From Polyangia bacterium (lineage in GTDB: Bacteria; Myxococcota_A; Polyangia; Nannocystales; Nannocystaceae), in NCBI GenBank assembly GCA_030430565.1, contig JAUIKS010000017.1:124001-188000 (forward strand): a DNA stretch of 64,000 nt. Reading direction: 5' to 3'. Of the stretch, positions 36,135 to 45,948 are shown one piece after another. Numbering within the stretch: the stretch's first letter is position 1; each line of letters begins with the position of its first letter. Position numbers and translations under genes: made by a program. The notes under the pieces were generated by a model. That model ran no database searches. It was not told where the DNA came from and was given only the letters and a program-made list of their open reading frames with translations.

Positions 36135-37502
36135 CTACGGCAGCGCGCGCAGCAGCGGCCGGGCGCGGATCCACTGCCAGAGCACCTGGGCGATGAAGCC
36201 GAGCGAGAACGCCGTGAAGCCGACCGTCACGCCGTCGGCCACCGCCAGGTAGACGCCGGCGACGAGCACCGCGGCGGCGACGACGAGGAAGAGGACGACG
36301 GACTCCGTGATCGCGCGGGTCTGACGCGTGTGGACCAGGACGCCCTGGTACCAGCTGCTGACGGCGCGCAGCGCCGGGATCGGCAGCGCGAGCGCGAAGC
36401 CGGCGGCGCCCATGGCCGCGAGCGCGGGGCTCAGGTCGTTGACGATCCCGAACCACAGGGGCGCGCCCGGGGTGAGCACGATCAGGAGATGGAGCGCGAG
36501 CAGCCCGCCGGCGAGCAGCAGCGCGAAGCGGGCCAGCCGCTCGCGCGCGCGCGGTGAGCCGAGGTGCGCGACGACGACCTCGTTGAGCGCCATCCCGCTC
36601 GCCTGCAGCACGAACACGAGGCCGCTGACGATCGGCCAGACCGCGAGCGACTCGAGCGGCAGCGGCATGCGGCTGATCGCGGCGCTGCCGATCGGCTGCG
36701 CGAGCAGGGTGACGACGGGCGTCATCGAGAGCGGGAAGTAGAAGGCGAAGAACGCCCAGCCGCGCAGCGGGGCGTCCGCCTCGGCCTTCGTCCCCTCGTC
36801 CGCGTCGCGCTCGCCCAGCTCCAGCGGGTTGCGCAGCAGCGGCTGCACGCGGAGGTGGGCATAGATCGCCTCGACGGTGACGCCGGCCGCGATCGCGACG
36901 CCGGCGACGACGATGCCGCGCAGCGACAGCAGCCAGCCGAGCAGAAGGATCGAGCCGCTGGTCGCGAGCCGCAGGAGCGTGCCGACCCCGACCGCCCGCG
37001 AGTGGCCGAAGCGAATGAGCGCGCCCTGAATAAAGCGTCGGTAGGCGATCGCCCAGGTCCAGGGGGTCATGAGCATGAGCCCGACGCGCGCGGGCTCGAT
37101 GACCTCGGCCGGGACCTCGAGCAGGTCTCGGACGAGCAGGTCGTACAGCGGCGTGAAGGCGAGCAGGAGGTGCAGCAGGGTCAGCAGCGCGCCGGCCCGG
37201 TGGGCGAAGCGGCGCAGCGCCAAGAACGACGCGCGGTCCCTGCTGAGCGCGGTCGAGGCCGCGAGCATCATGATGATCGGCGCCTCGATGACGAGCGCGA
37301 TCGGGAACACGACGCCGCCCCAGGCCGCGAGGTTGATCTTGGGGGCGTGCAGGCGCGCGACGACGATCGCGACGCCGGGTTGCTCAAAGGACATGAGCAG
37401 CCAGCTCATCGCCAGCGGCCACCACGAGCGCGCGATCATCCCGTAGGTCACGGGCGCGGTCACGGGCGCGGGCGCGGGCGCAGCTCGAGTCTCGTCGTCC
37501 AC
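36135..37502 (-). CDS. MATE/MOP-superfamily-like multispan membrane protein
   Basis: About 455 residues with about twelve hydrophobic segments. The start of the first helix (WWPLAMSWLLMSFEQPGVAI), the middle break (about 225-250, charged and cytosolic) and the second half (YFPLSMTPVVTLLAQPIG) suggest two six-helix bundles, as in MOP-superfamily exporters such as MATE transporters, polysaccharide flippases or ANK-type proteins. No substrate residue can be assigned. Charged residues are placed in loops in agreement with an inner-membrane transporter. It is one of three consecutive transporter genes on this strand, each apparently with its own spacing of 30-70 bases. Confidence 0.65.
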   Translation of the reverse strand: MDDETRAAPAPAPVTAPVTYGMIARSWWPLAMSWLLMSFEQPGVAIVVARLHAPKINLAAWGGVVFPIALVIEAPIIMMLAASTALSRDRASFLALRRFAHRAGALLTLLHLLLAFTPLYDLLVRDLLEVPAEVIEPARVGLMLMTPWTWAIAYRRFIQGALIRFGHSRAVGVGTLLRLATSGSILLLGWLLSLRGIVVAGVAIAAGVTVEAIYAHLRVQPLLRNPLELGERDADEGTKAEADAPLRGWAFFAFYFPLSMTPVVTLLAQPIGSAAISRMPLPLESLAVWPIVSGLVFVLQASGMALNEVVVAHLGSPRARERLARFALLLAGGLLALHLLIVLTPGAPLWFGIVNDLSPALAAMGAAGFALALPIPALRAVSSWYQGVLVHTRQTRAITESVVLFLVVAAAVLVAGVYLAVADGVTVGFTAFSLGFIAQVLWQWIRARPLLRALP

Positions 37503-37570
37503 GGTCGCGGGAGCTTAGCGGACGCGCGCGCGCTTGTTCTTCGAGACAGGCGCGACTTGAGTCACGGTGC

Positions 37571-39130
37571 TCAGGGCGCGCCGAGGCCGAGCAGGATCGA
37601 CCCGAGGCCGAGGAGGATGATGACGCCGGCGATGTCGAGGATGAAGCCGAAGCGCATCATCGTGTTGATCCGCAGCAGCTGCGTGCCGTAGACGATCGCG
37701 TTGGGCGGCGTCGCGACGGGCAGCATGAACGCGTAGCTGGCGGCGAGGGTGACGCACAGCGCGACCGGGACGGGGGCGACGCCGCTCACGCCGGCGATCG
37801 CGATCAGCACCGGGAGCATCATGCTCGTGGTCGCGGTGTTGCTCGTGAACTCGGTCAGCGAGATCATCAAGATCGTCGAGATCGCCAGCAGGCCGAAGGG
37901 CTGCTGCGTGAGCGGGCCGGCGAGCGAGAGCACGCCGCCGGCGAGCGCGGCCGCGAGCCCGGTGGAGAAGGTCAACTTGCCGAGCGCGAAGCCGCCGCCG
38001 AGCAGGTAGAGCGTGCTCCAGTCGATGCGCAGCGCCTCGTCCCAGGGCAGCAGCGGGACCGACTCGCGCTGACCCGCGACCGCTCGGGTCTCGCCCGAGG
38101 GCAGCACCGCGAGCGCGAGCGCGGCGAGCAGCGCGACGATCCCCTCCTTGAGCCCCGTCTTGCCCCACTGCGTCCACGCGTGCGCCTCCCCGAGCGCGAG
38201 CCGGAGCAGCGAGGGCGTGAGCCAGCCGAGCACGGTGAGCGCGAAGATGACGCTGACGCGGCGCTCTCCCGGGCGGACGGGGCCGAGCGCCGCGAGCTGC
38301 GTGCGCACGGCGTCGGTCAGCCCGTGCATGCGCTCGACCGGCGCGCGGAAGCGCGAGAGCGCCCAGCCGAGGACCACGACCATGCTGACGAGCGCGGTCG
38401 GCAGCGCGAAGCGCATCCACGCGAAGAAGTCGATGCGCACGCCGACCATCTCCTCGAGCATGCCGATGGCGATGACGTTGGGCGCGGTCCCGATCGGCGT
38501 GGTCATGCCGCCGAGCGAGCAGGCGTAGGCCAGGGTGAGCAGCACGCCCTCGGTGTAGCGGCGGAAGCTGCGGTGGTGCTCGTCCGCGCTGAGCCGGCTG
38601 CCCTCGCTCGCGGCGGCCTCGATGGTCGCGCACAGCCCGGTTGCGACCGGCACGAGCATCGCCGAGGTCGCGGTGTTCGAGATCCACATCGAGAACGCGA
38701 AGCCGGTCGCCGCGATCGCCACGAGCGCGCGCGCGGGGGAGCCGACGATCCAGCGGCGCGAGAGCAGCCACAGCGCGGCCCGGCGATCGAGGCCCTGGAC
38801 CGAGAGCCCGCGCGCGAGCATGAAGCCGCCGAGGAACAGGAAGATCAGCGGGTGGGCCATGGGCGCGAAGGCCTCCTCGGCCGTGGCGACACCCATCAAG
38901 ACGGCGAGGGTGGGCGCGAGCAGGGCGGCCGCCGACAGCGGGATCGCCTCGGTGACCCAGAGGATCACGGTCGCCAGCGAGATCGCGGCGAGCCGGTGCG
39001 CGGCGGGCTCGAGACCCGTGGGCCACAGCAGCATGCCGGCGAAGCACAGCGGCGCGGCGATCAGCCCGACGCGACGCCGGATCGCGTTGAACCGAGCCTC
39101 GCCCGGGCTGACCACCACCTCGTCACGCAC
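37571..39130 (-). CDS. DASS (SLC13) family sodium/dicarboxylate or anion symporter
   Basis: About 519 residues with eleven or more membrane segments. The two SNT motifs that bind sodium and substrate carboxylate are present: SNTATSAM (about 151) and SNTATTSMM in the second half, with the following loops TPIGTAPNVIAIGM and PVATPPNAIVYGT. The helix LIFLFLGGFMLA is also typical. The family imports succinate, malate, citrate, sulphate or phosphate with Na+. The exact substrate cannot be inferred. Located in the inner membrane. Confidence 0.92.
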   Translation of the reverse strand: MRDEVVVSPGEARFNAIRRRVGLIAAPLCFAGMLLWPTGLEPAAHRLAAISLATVILWVTEAIPLSAAALLAPTLAVLMGVATAEEAFAPMAHPLIFLFLGGFMLARGLSVQGLDRRAALWLLSRRWIVGSPARALVAIAATGFAFSMWISNTATSAMLVPVATGLCATIEAAASEGSRLSADEHHRSFRRYTEGVLLTLAYACSLGGMTTPIGTAPNVIAIGMLEEMVGVRIDFFAWMRFALPTALVSMVVVLGWALSRFRAPVERMHGLTDAVRTQLAALGPVRPGERRVSVIFALTVLGWLTPSLLRLALGEAHAWTQWGKTGLKEGIVALLAALALAVLPSGETRAVAGQRESVPLLPWDEALRIDWSTLYLLGGGFALGKLTFSTGLAAALAGGVLSLAGPLTQQPFGLLAISTILMISLTEFTSNTATTSMMLPVLIAIAGVSGVAPVPVALCVTLAASYAFMLPVATPPNAIVYGTQLLRINTMMRFGFILDIAGVIILLGLGSILLGLGAP

Positions 39131-39163
39131 GGTGGATGGTTATAGCGAGTCGGTCGCCGCCCG

Positions 39164-40537
39164 TCAGCGTGCGCGCTCGCTCGTGGGGATCAGGTTGACC
39201 AGCACGAGCGCCGGGATGCAGACCACGGAGGTGACCGAGAAGTAGATCAGCGGGCCCTGGGCCTCGTAGAGCAGCCCGCTGTAGGTGCCGGTGGCCATCT
39301 GCGCGAACGCGTAGAGCGCGGTGGCGAACGCGTAGTGAGCCGCTTTGTGGTCGGGGTGGCAGCGGCGCATGATGAAGATCATCTGGGCGGTCGTCGCCAT
39401 CCCGCCGGCGAATTGCTCGATCGCCAGGACCCCGGTGATGGTCGCGATCGAGGGCCGATACAGCTCGAGCAGCGAGGCGGGGATCTCGAGCGCGGCGCCC
39501 AGCTGCATCGGCACCGTCGCGCTCGCGAGCAGCAGGTACAGCGGCTCGCTCAGCGCCATGATCAGCGTGATCGGGAGCAGCGCGCGCGCGAGCCGTGCGC
39601 GCGCGATCCAGGCGCCGGCGAAGGTCGCCCCGGCGATCATCGAGAGCACCGAGACGAGGTTGATCAAGGCCCGCGTCTCGGTGCCGACGCCCAGCTCGCG
39701 CAGCAGGACCTTGCCCATGCTGAACATCAGCGCATCTCCGAGCTTGTAGGTCGTGATGAACAGCAGCACCACGAGCGCGCTGCGCTGACCGAGGAAGCTG
39801 AGGTACGCCGCCGCGACGTGGCGCGCGCGCGCGGCCGCCGAGCCCCTGGGATCGTTGGCCTCGGCGGTCGCGGCGGGATCAGGCTCGGCCCGCTCGCTCG
39901 CGCCGCGCGGGAGCTGGAAGTGGTGGAAGACCGCGAGCGCGAGCAGCATGGCCGCGCCGCAGCCGAAGCCCGCGAGCCAGCCGAAGCGCCCGCCGATGTA
40001 CACCAGCCCGGCGTTGCCGACGAGCATGGCGATCCGGAACGCGGCGATGCGGAGGCCCGAGTAGCGGGCCTGCGCGTCCTTGTCGAGCGCGTCCATGTAG
40101 TAGCCGTCGCAGGCGATGTCGTGGGTCGCGCTGAGCACCCCGACGATCACGAGCGCGGCCCACACCCAGGTCGTGTCGCTCCCGGCGCCGAGGCCGAGCG
40201 CCTCCAGCCGCTGTGCGTGAAGCGCGAGGTAGCCGACGGCGAGGCCCATGGCGGCCTGCGTCGCGATCATCCACAGGCGCAGGGTCCCGAACAGGTCGAC
40301 CAGCGGGCTCCACAAGAACTTCAGGCTGCCGGTGACGTGCAGCGCGGAGGTGTAGCCGACCTGCCGCGCCGGCAAGCCGATCGCGGTGAAGAATTCGGCC
40401 GCGACTTGGTGGAGCAGGGACCACGGGAGGCCCTCGGCGAAGTAGGTCGTCGTCGTCCAGACGAGCGGGTGATCGTCCCGGGCCGCGCGCGGCGGCCCGT
40501 CGGCCTCAGCCTCAAGCTCGGCGGATCCCGTGCGCAC
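39164..40537 (-). CDS. AmpG-like MFS permease
   Basis: About 457 residues with about twelve hydrophobic segments. The segments TYFAEGLPWSLLHQVAAEFFT, SLKFLWSPLVDLFG and STHDIACDGYYMDAL-like ATHDIACDGYYMDAL are the marks of the AmpG/PAT branch of the MFS, whose members import anhydro-muropeptides (AmpG) or acetyl-CoA-type substrates. A muropeptide-recycling role would fit the LD-carboxypeptidase, MltG and BlaI/M56 genes elsewhere in the window, but specificity is not proven. GTG at 40537 is preferred to a TTG 12 codons upstream. Confidence 0.82.
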   Translation of the reverse strand: MRTGSAELEAEADGPPRAARDDHPLVWTTTTYFAEGLPWSLLHQVAAEFFTAIGLPARQVGYTSALHVTGSLKFLWSPLVDLFGTLRLWMIATQAAMGLAVGYLALHAQRLEALGLGAGSDTTWVWAALVIVGVLSATHDIACDGYYMDALDKDAQARYSGLRIAAFRIAMLVGNAGLVYIGGRFGWLAGFGCGAAMLLALAVFHHFQLPRGASERAEPDPAATAEANDPRGSAAARARHVAAAYLSFLGQRSALVVLLFITTYKLGDALMFSMGKVLLRELGVGTETRALINLVSVLSMIAGATFAGAWIARARLARALLPITLIMALSEPLYLLLASATVPMQLGAALEIPASLLELYRPSIATITGVLAIEQFAGGMATTAQMIFIMRRCHPDHKAAHYAFATALYAFAQMATGTYSGLLYEAQGPLIYFSVTSVVCIPALVLVNLIPTSERAR

Positions 40538-41164
40538 GTGCGCGCATCGTACCCGGCTGCGGCGCGCGGCCAAGTTTTTCTACCGCGTGGCCGGCGTGCT
40601 CGGCTCCCCCGCTGCGGCGCGCCGGCCGGCTGGCGCCGGTCGCTCCCTGCCGGCGAGCCGCTCACGGCGAGCTCGCGCGGTAGATCGTTCGGTCATGTCC
40701 TCGAGGCGTGGCCGGCCTGGTCGGCGCGGCCGGTCTCGGTGGAGCCGGCCTCGCCAGCCGCGCCGCGGGCGGTCGCTCGCGCCGCCGGGGATCTTGCTAG
40801 TGCAGCGGCGCGAAACTCTGTATGCGCACGGAATCCGCGGCCCCGCGATCGCGCGAGCTCGAGGTTCCTGTACGCGCAATGTTTCGATATTGCTCATGAG
40901 TCACGTTGGCTCTGATTCGCCCATGCGCGTCTCCGCGCGACGGCGCGCGCCCGAGGGCGCGACGCGGCGCGGCTTCGATCATCTGTACGTACAACAGATT
41001 CGAGCGCGCGGCCGGCCGCGGCGCCGAGGCGAGGGGCGCCTCGAGCTCGCGCAAGGGCCCCTCAGTCCGCGCTGAGGCGCTTTCGCGGCGAGAACGCTCG
41101 TCGACTCGCGTTGTTGCACATGCGGGGAACCGCCCGCGGAGGCGGCCGAGTGGCCGAGGAAATT

Positions 41165-41184
41165 ACATGTCTTGTCGGACATGT
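41165..41184. promoter_or_regulatory. Inverted repeat ACATGTC-N6-GACATGT
   Basis: A perfect 7+7 inverted repeat about 90 bases upstream of the MarR-family gene. A half-site-like CATGTCCGA recurs at about 41214. This could be an operator for an autoregulator or other dimeric factor. Confidence 0.45.
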
Positions 41185-41238
41185 AGTCGATAGTTGCAGG
41201 TGCCAGAACGCGCATGTCCGAACGCACAATTTCTTCAG

Positions 41239-41266
41239 TTGACCTCGAGGTCACCTCAGTTAGAAT
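41239..41266 (+). promoter_or_regulatory. Sigma-70-like promoter overlapped by a palindromic operator
   Basis: TTGACC (-35, 41239-41244) and TAGAAT (-10, 41261-41266) are separated by 16 bases. The -35 box lies inside the perfect 14-bp palindrome TGACCTCGAGGTCA (41240-41253). The expected transcription start falls almost at the first ATG of the MarR-family gene, so the transcript may be leaderless or use an internal ATG at 41297. Palindrome over the -35 box fits negative autoregulation. Confidence 0.6.
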
Positions 41267-41275
41267 CCCTCGGAG

Positions 41276-41737
41276 ATGGGCGTGAGTCGCACGAAAATGG
41301 GAGTGGGTGAGACGGCGGAGCTGATCAACGGCGAGTGCATCGCCTCTCGCCTGAGAGTGATGAACCGCGCGGTGAGCCGCATCTACGACGAGGCGCTGCG
41401 GCCGTACGGGCTGCGCATCGCGCAGCTCAACACGCTCGTCGTGGTGATGGAGACCGGCGGCATCACGCCGAACGAGCTGTCGCACCGGATGCACATGGAC
41501 GCCTCCACGGTGAGCCGCAACGTCGAGCGCATGTGCAGCAACGGCTGGCTCGAGCTCGTCTGCCTCGACGACGCTCGCTCGCACGCGATCAAGATGACGA
41601 CGAAGGGCAAGCGCCTGCTCCGTGACGTCCGCGCCGCGTGGGACGGCGCGCAGGAGCAGACGCGCAAGCTGCTCGGTAAGCAGGTCTGCAAGAACATCTT
41701 CCGCGGCGCCGAGCGGATCGACGACGCCTACGCCTGA
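41276..41737 (+). CDS. MarR-family transcriptional regulator
   Basis: About 153 residues. The winged-helix core is clear: an N-terminal dimerisation helix (ASRLRVMNRAVSRIYDEAL), LRIAQLNTLVVV, ITPNELSHRMHMDASTVSRNVERM (helix-turn-helix), the wing region LELVCLDDARSHAIKMTTKGKRLL, and a C-terminal helix pair. MarR dimers usually bind palindromes and repress their own promoter until a ligand or oxidant binds. Two Cys residues in or near the recognition and wing region (CSNGW, LVCLDD) and one at the C-terminus could allow redox control, which is speculative. No divergent target gene is immediately adjacent. Confidence 0.9.
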   Translation: MGVSRTKMGVGETAELINGECIASRLRVMNRAVSRIYDEALRPYGLRIAQLNTLVVVMETGGITPNELSHRMHMDASTVSRNVERMCSNGWLELVCLDDARSHAIKMTTKGKRLLRDVRAAWDGAQEQTRKLLGKQVCKNIFRGAERIDDAYA

Positions 41738-41758
41738 GCGCGGCGTGCTCTGAGCCTG

Positions 41759-41789
41759 CGACCGCCGACGAGCTGCTCGTCGGCGGTCG
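41759..41789 (+). terminator. Hairpin terminator after the MarR-family gene
   Basis: A 14-bp perfect stem (CGACCGCCGACGAG/CTCGTCGGCGGTCG) with a 3-base loop begins about 20 bases after the stop codon. Only a weak TTGCGT follows, so intrinsic termination is plausible but not certain. Confidence 0.6.
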
Positions 41790-42259
41790 TTGCGTATGCA
41801 CGGGGGAAGGAAGCGGCGAGCGGCGGATCGTGGTCATCTCGAGCCGGCCGTCTCGCTCGCAAGATGATCGACGACGGACGAGCGGCCGGTCGTGCTCCCG
41901 CCGCGCCCGACGAAAGCGTTGACGAAGGCGTCGAAGAAGGCGTCGAAAAAGACCCTGAAAAAGACGTCGAAAAAGACCCTGAAAAAGACGCCGTCGCGCG
42001 CCGATCTCGTTGGCGGCGCGGCCGCAAGACGTGCGGTTAACCGCGGTCTCGACGCCAGTCATTCTCACGCGTCGCCGCGAATCGGCGGTGAAACCACCGG
42101 GGCGCCGAGGGCGTCGTCGTCGCGCCGACTCGTGCGCGGGGGGCGTGAAGGGGCCGAGATCGGCGAGAATTGGCGCTGGGCGCGGCGCCCGCGGAGGCGC
42201 TCGATGGGGTCTAGAGTGGTTGTAAGTTCGCGCTGACTCTTGCATCCTGAACGCGCACG
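41790..42259. other. Intergenic region with an A-rich repeat; possible Lys-rich small ORF
   Basis: About 470 bases. It holds an A-rich tandem repeat (see next entry). One plus-strand frame from GTG 41892 to 42236 would give a 114-residue, H1-like Lys/Ala/Ser/Thr-rich peptide (KKASKKTLKKTSKKTLKKT) whose repeat part has G/C-ending codons, but the second half has no coding bias and there is no ribosome site. I do not call a gene. The last 60 bases should hold the promoter of the following Pro-rich protein gene. Confidence 0.35.
41942..41989. repeat. 24-bp tandem repeat, two perfect copies
   Basis: GTCGAAAAAGACCCTGAAAAAGAC-type unit (24 bases) at 41942-41965 and 41966-41989, preceded by two degenerate shorter units from about 41912. 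The AAAAAG runs are strikingly A-rich against the surrounding DNA. Confidence 0.85.
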
Positions 42260-43294
42260 GTGTCGACTGCTTTCTCCTCGTGGCTCGTGGCGATTCTCGT
42301 CCCGGGTGTGCTCGCGTCCTCCGCGGACGTGATGCAGGGTGCCCCGCCAACGGTCGCGGCCCAGCCCGCGACGCAGCCGCAACCCGCGACGCAGCCGCAA
42401 CCCGCGACGCAGCCGCAACCCGCGACGCAGCCGCAACCCGCGACGCAGCCGCAACCGCAACCCGCGACGCAGCCTGCTCCGCAGCCGCAGCCTGTCACGC
42501 CACAACCGCCGGCTCCGGTGGTGCAGGCGCCACCCGTTGCTCCCGCGTCGATGGAGTCACCCGAGCCGCTCCCGCTCGGCGCGCGTCCGGAGCACGGTCC
42601 GTTCTACGCCCCCGACCCGGTGTCCGAGGTGAAGTTCCCCAGCGGTCCGTCAACCGAGAAGCCGCCGCTGCTCTCGCTGAAAAACGGCGGCTTTTGCTTC
42701 ATCGAGGACGCGATGTGCAAGTCGGCGCTGCTGGCCTCGGCCCACGTCTCCACCGGGATGAACGTGCTGCGCGGCGACTTCGGCTTCACGACCCCGTACA
42801 CGCAGGTCGGCGTCCGCGGCGGGCTCACGGTGCGCCCGATGTGGCTCGCCCGCGGTGAGTGGAGCTCGTGGGGGCTAGGCGTGGTCACGGTGTGGTCGCG
42901 GGGCTCGGGTCAATTTAACAACCCCAACTCGCTGATCCCCGGCTCTGTCACCTCGAGCGAGCGGACCTCGTACACCGACGCGTTCCGGATCGGCGCGGTC
43001 AACCAGTTCTGGCTCGGCCGTCAGCGGCTCAAGGCCTTTCACCTCGATGTCACCCTCGGCGCGGTGCAGTCGACCTCGGTCGGCGCCGGCGGTCGGTACT
43101 GGGGGACACACGCGGAGGTCGCCGGCGGCTTCGGGGGCTGGGGGGCGTTGTTCGCGATGGCCGACTTCCTCGACGGCGATACGCGCGTGACCTTCGGCTT
43201 CCGCGCCCACGCCTTGCCGGCGGCGCCGGTGGCGGCCTTGGTCATCATCGGGATGTTGGCAGCCGGCGTGATCCCGGCGGGAGGTGGCGGATGA
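42260..43294 (+). CDS. Exported Pro-rich-repeat protein (outer-membrane or envelope protein, paralogue A)
   Basis: About 344 residues from a GTG. An N-terminal signal peptide (AFSSWLVAILVPGVLASS) is followed by a Pro/Gln/Thr/Ala region with five PATQPQ repeats, up to about residue 100. The C-terminal 220 residues have alternating beta patterns (YTQVGVRGGLTVRPMWLARGEW, FHLDVTLGAVQSTSVGAGG, DTRVTFGFRAHAL) and the motif FCFIEDAMC that corresponds to RCLIADPSC in the next gene. The end is hydrophobic with a Gly-rich tail. A beta-barrel or envelope-associated protein is plausible. The next gene starts within its stop (ATGA). Confidence 0.68.
   Translation: MSTAFSSWLVAILVPGVLASSADVMQGAPPTVAAQPATQPQPATQPQPATQPQPATQPQPATQPQPQPATQPAPQPQPVTPQPPAPVVQAPPVAPASMESPEPLPLGARPEHGPFYAPDPVSEVKFPSGPSTEKPPLLSLKNGGFCFIEDAMCKSALLASAHVSTGMNVLRGDFGFTTPYTQVGVRGGLTVRPMWLARGEWSSWGLGVVTVWSRGSGQFNNPNSLIPGSVTSSERTSYTDAFRIGAVNQFWLGRQRLKAFHLDVTLGAVQSTSVGAGGRYWGTHAEVAGGFGGWGALFAMADFLDGDTRVTFGFRAHALPAAPVAALVIIGMLAAGVIPAGGGG
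42365..42454 (+). repeat. 18-bp coding tandem repeat (five copies)
   Basis: Five exact copies of CCCGCGACGCAGCCGCAA, encoding the PATQPQ repeat, followed by a partial copy. Recent expansion is suggested by the perfect identity, including silent positions. Confidence 0.9.
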
Positions 43295-44319
43295 TCGGCA
43301 CGATCGGCACGATCAGCGTCGCGTTCGCGCTCAGCCTTCAGGCGCCGGCGCAGCCGGCCCCAGCTCAGCCAGCGCCGGTTCAACCCGCGCCAGCTCAGCC
43401 AGCTTCGGTGCAGCCAGCTTCGGTGCAGCCAGCACCGGTGCAGCCAGCGCCGATGCAGCCAGCGCCGGTGCAGCCAGCGCCGGTGCAGCCAGCGCCGGTG
43501 CAGCCAGCGCGGCCTGTTCAGGGTCCGAGTTCGCTCGGGCCGGCAGCTGCCCCGCCTGTGCACACTCCGCTCGAGTCTGCCCCGGTTGCGATCTCGCCTG
43601 AGCCCGAAGGCCCTCCGTTTTACACGGAGCAGGACATGCGGGCGCTGCGTCAGCGCTACCAGCTCGATGAGCCAGAGGCGACTCCGGGCAAGGTTCGTTG
43701 GCGCTGCTTGATCGCCGATCCGAGCTGCGGCTTCGGCGTCGAGATCAACGCCACGAGCGCCTACGCGTACCGACTGCGTCAGGGTGATGTCAGCGTCGCG
43801 GGGTCGACGGTGGCGTGGAACTCCGCGCGTGCGCAATACGACATCTGGATCAACTTCCCGGCGGCGGTCGAGTCGCGGGGTCCGTTTAAGTACACACGCC
43901 TCACCCTCGGTCCGAAGGGCGGCGTGATCGCCAGCGACGGCAGCTCGCTGTGGGGCGACATCGGCATCGCGGGTCGCTACTGGTTTAAAAAGCGCGGACG
44001 GATCACGCCGGCGTTCGAGTTCTCGAGCGCGCTGACCTTCGCGCTCTACCAGGATCGCGGCGTCGACGGCTTCGGCGCCCAGCGCAGCCCAGTGGGCTTC
44101 ACGGCGGACTTCGGGATCGGGCTCGGCGGCTTCGGTGCGCTCATCGTCGGCGGTCAGTTCGACAGCCCGATGGCGCGCGAGGACATCCCCGAGAGCGAGC
44201 GAATCTACGCCAGCGGGATGTTCTTCGTCGGCTTCCGCGGCAACATCCTCTGGGGTCTGCCGGCGGCGGGGGCCGTGGCGACGCACGCGCTCGCGCAGCG
44301 CCTGGTCGAGACGCCCTAG
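43291..44319 (+). CDS. Exported Pro-rich-repeat protein (paralogue B)
   Basis: About 342 residues. A short hydrophobic N-terminus (MIGTIGTISVAFALSLQAPA) leads directly into QPAPV-type repeats of five residues (15-bp DNA units) up to about residue 75. The C-terminal 230 residues share the Cys motif and beta-strand layout of the preceding protein (RCLIADPSCGFGVEI, FKYTRLTLGPKGGVIA, GIAGRYWFKKRGRITPAFEFSSALTFALY, GFTADFGIGLGGFGALIVGGQF), with the alternating pattern of an outer-membrane beta-barrel. ATGA overlap shows co-translation with its paralogue. The repeat region could cross the periplasm or peptidoglycan. Function is unknown. Confidence 0.7.
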   Translation: MIGTIGTISVAFALSLQAPAQPAPAQPAPVQPAPAQPASVQPASVQPAPVQPAPMQPAPVQPAPVQPAPVQPARPVQGPSSLGPAAAPPVHTPLESAPVAISPEPEGPPFYTEQDMRALRQRYQLDEPEATPGKVRWRCLIADPSCGFGVEINATSAYAYRLRQGDVSVAGSTVAWNSARAQYDIWINFPAAVESRGPFKYTRLTLGPKGGVIASDGSSLWGDIGIAGRYWFKKRGRITPAFEFSSALTFALYQDRGVDGFGAQRSPVGFTADFGIGLGGFGALIVGGQFDSPMAREDIPESERIYASGMFFVGFRGNILWGLPAAGAVATHALAQRLVETP

Positions 44320-44390
44320 CGACTGGGGCGTTCTCGCTGCGCGCTGCATAACGCCGGGGGCCGCCTTCCGGGCGGTGAGCGTCTGACGGA

Positions 44391-45794
<1,404 letters not shown>

Positions 45795-45831
45795 GCGCTC
45801 GGTTCTTCAGGGCCAATGATTCGTTAAAAGG

Positions 45832-45863
45832 TCGAGCCCGGGCGGAGGACCGCCCGGGCTCGA
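45832..45863 (+). terminator. Hairpin terminator after the membrane kinase gene
   Basis: A 14-bp perfect stem (TCGAGCCCGGGCGG/CCGCCCGGGCTCGA) with an AGGA tetraloop lies about 38 bases after the stop. It is followed by TGGTTTGCTTGG, a weak T-rich tract. Confidence 0.65.
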
Positions 45864-45890
45864 TGGTTTGCTTGGTGGGTGAGAGGTGCT

Positions 45891-45930
45891 CTCGTCTCGT
45901 CTCGTCTCGTCTCGTCTCGTCTCGTCTCGT
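45891..45930. repeat. CTCGT pentanucleotide microsatellite (eight copies)
   Basis: Eight perfect tandem CTCGT units followed by TTTTCTTTTC, in the short gap between two convergent genes, just after the stop of the M56 protease gene. It is outside both coding regions. Confidence 0.93.
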
Positions 45931-45948
45931 TTTTCTTTTCTGGATTCT

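Larger units (their letters stand above)
40538..41275. other. Intergenic region with regulatory elements at its right end
   Basis: About 740 bases without a credible gene; open frames are Arg/Ala low complexity. The first 500 bases show no clear element. The right 110 bases are less GC-rich and hold an inverted repeat and a promoter for the MarR-family gene, described separately. Confidence 0.5.
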
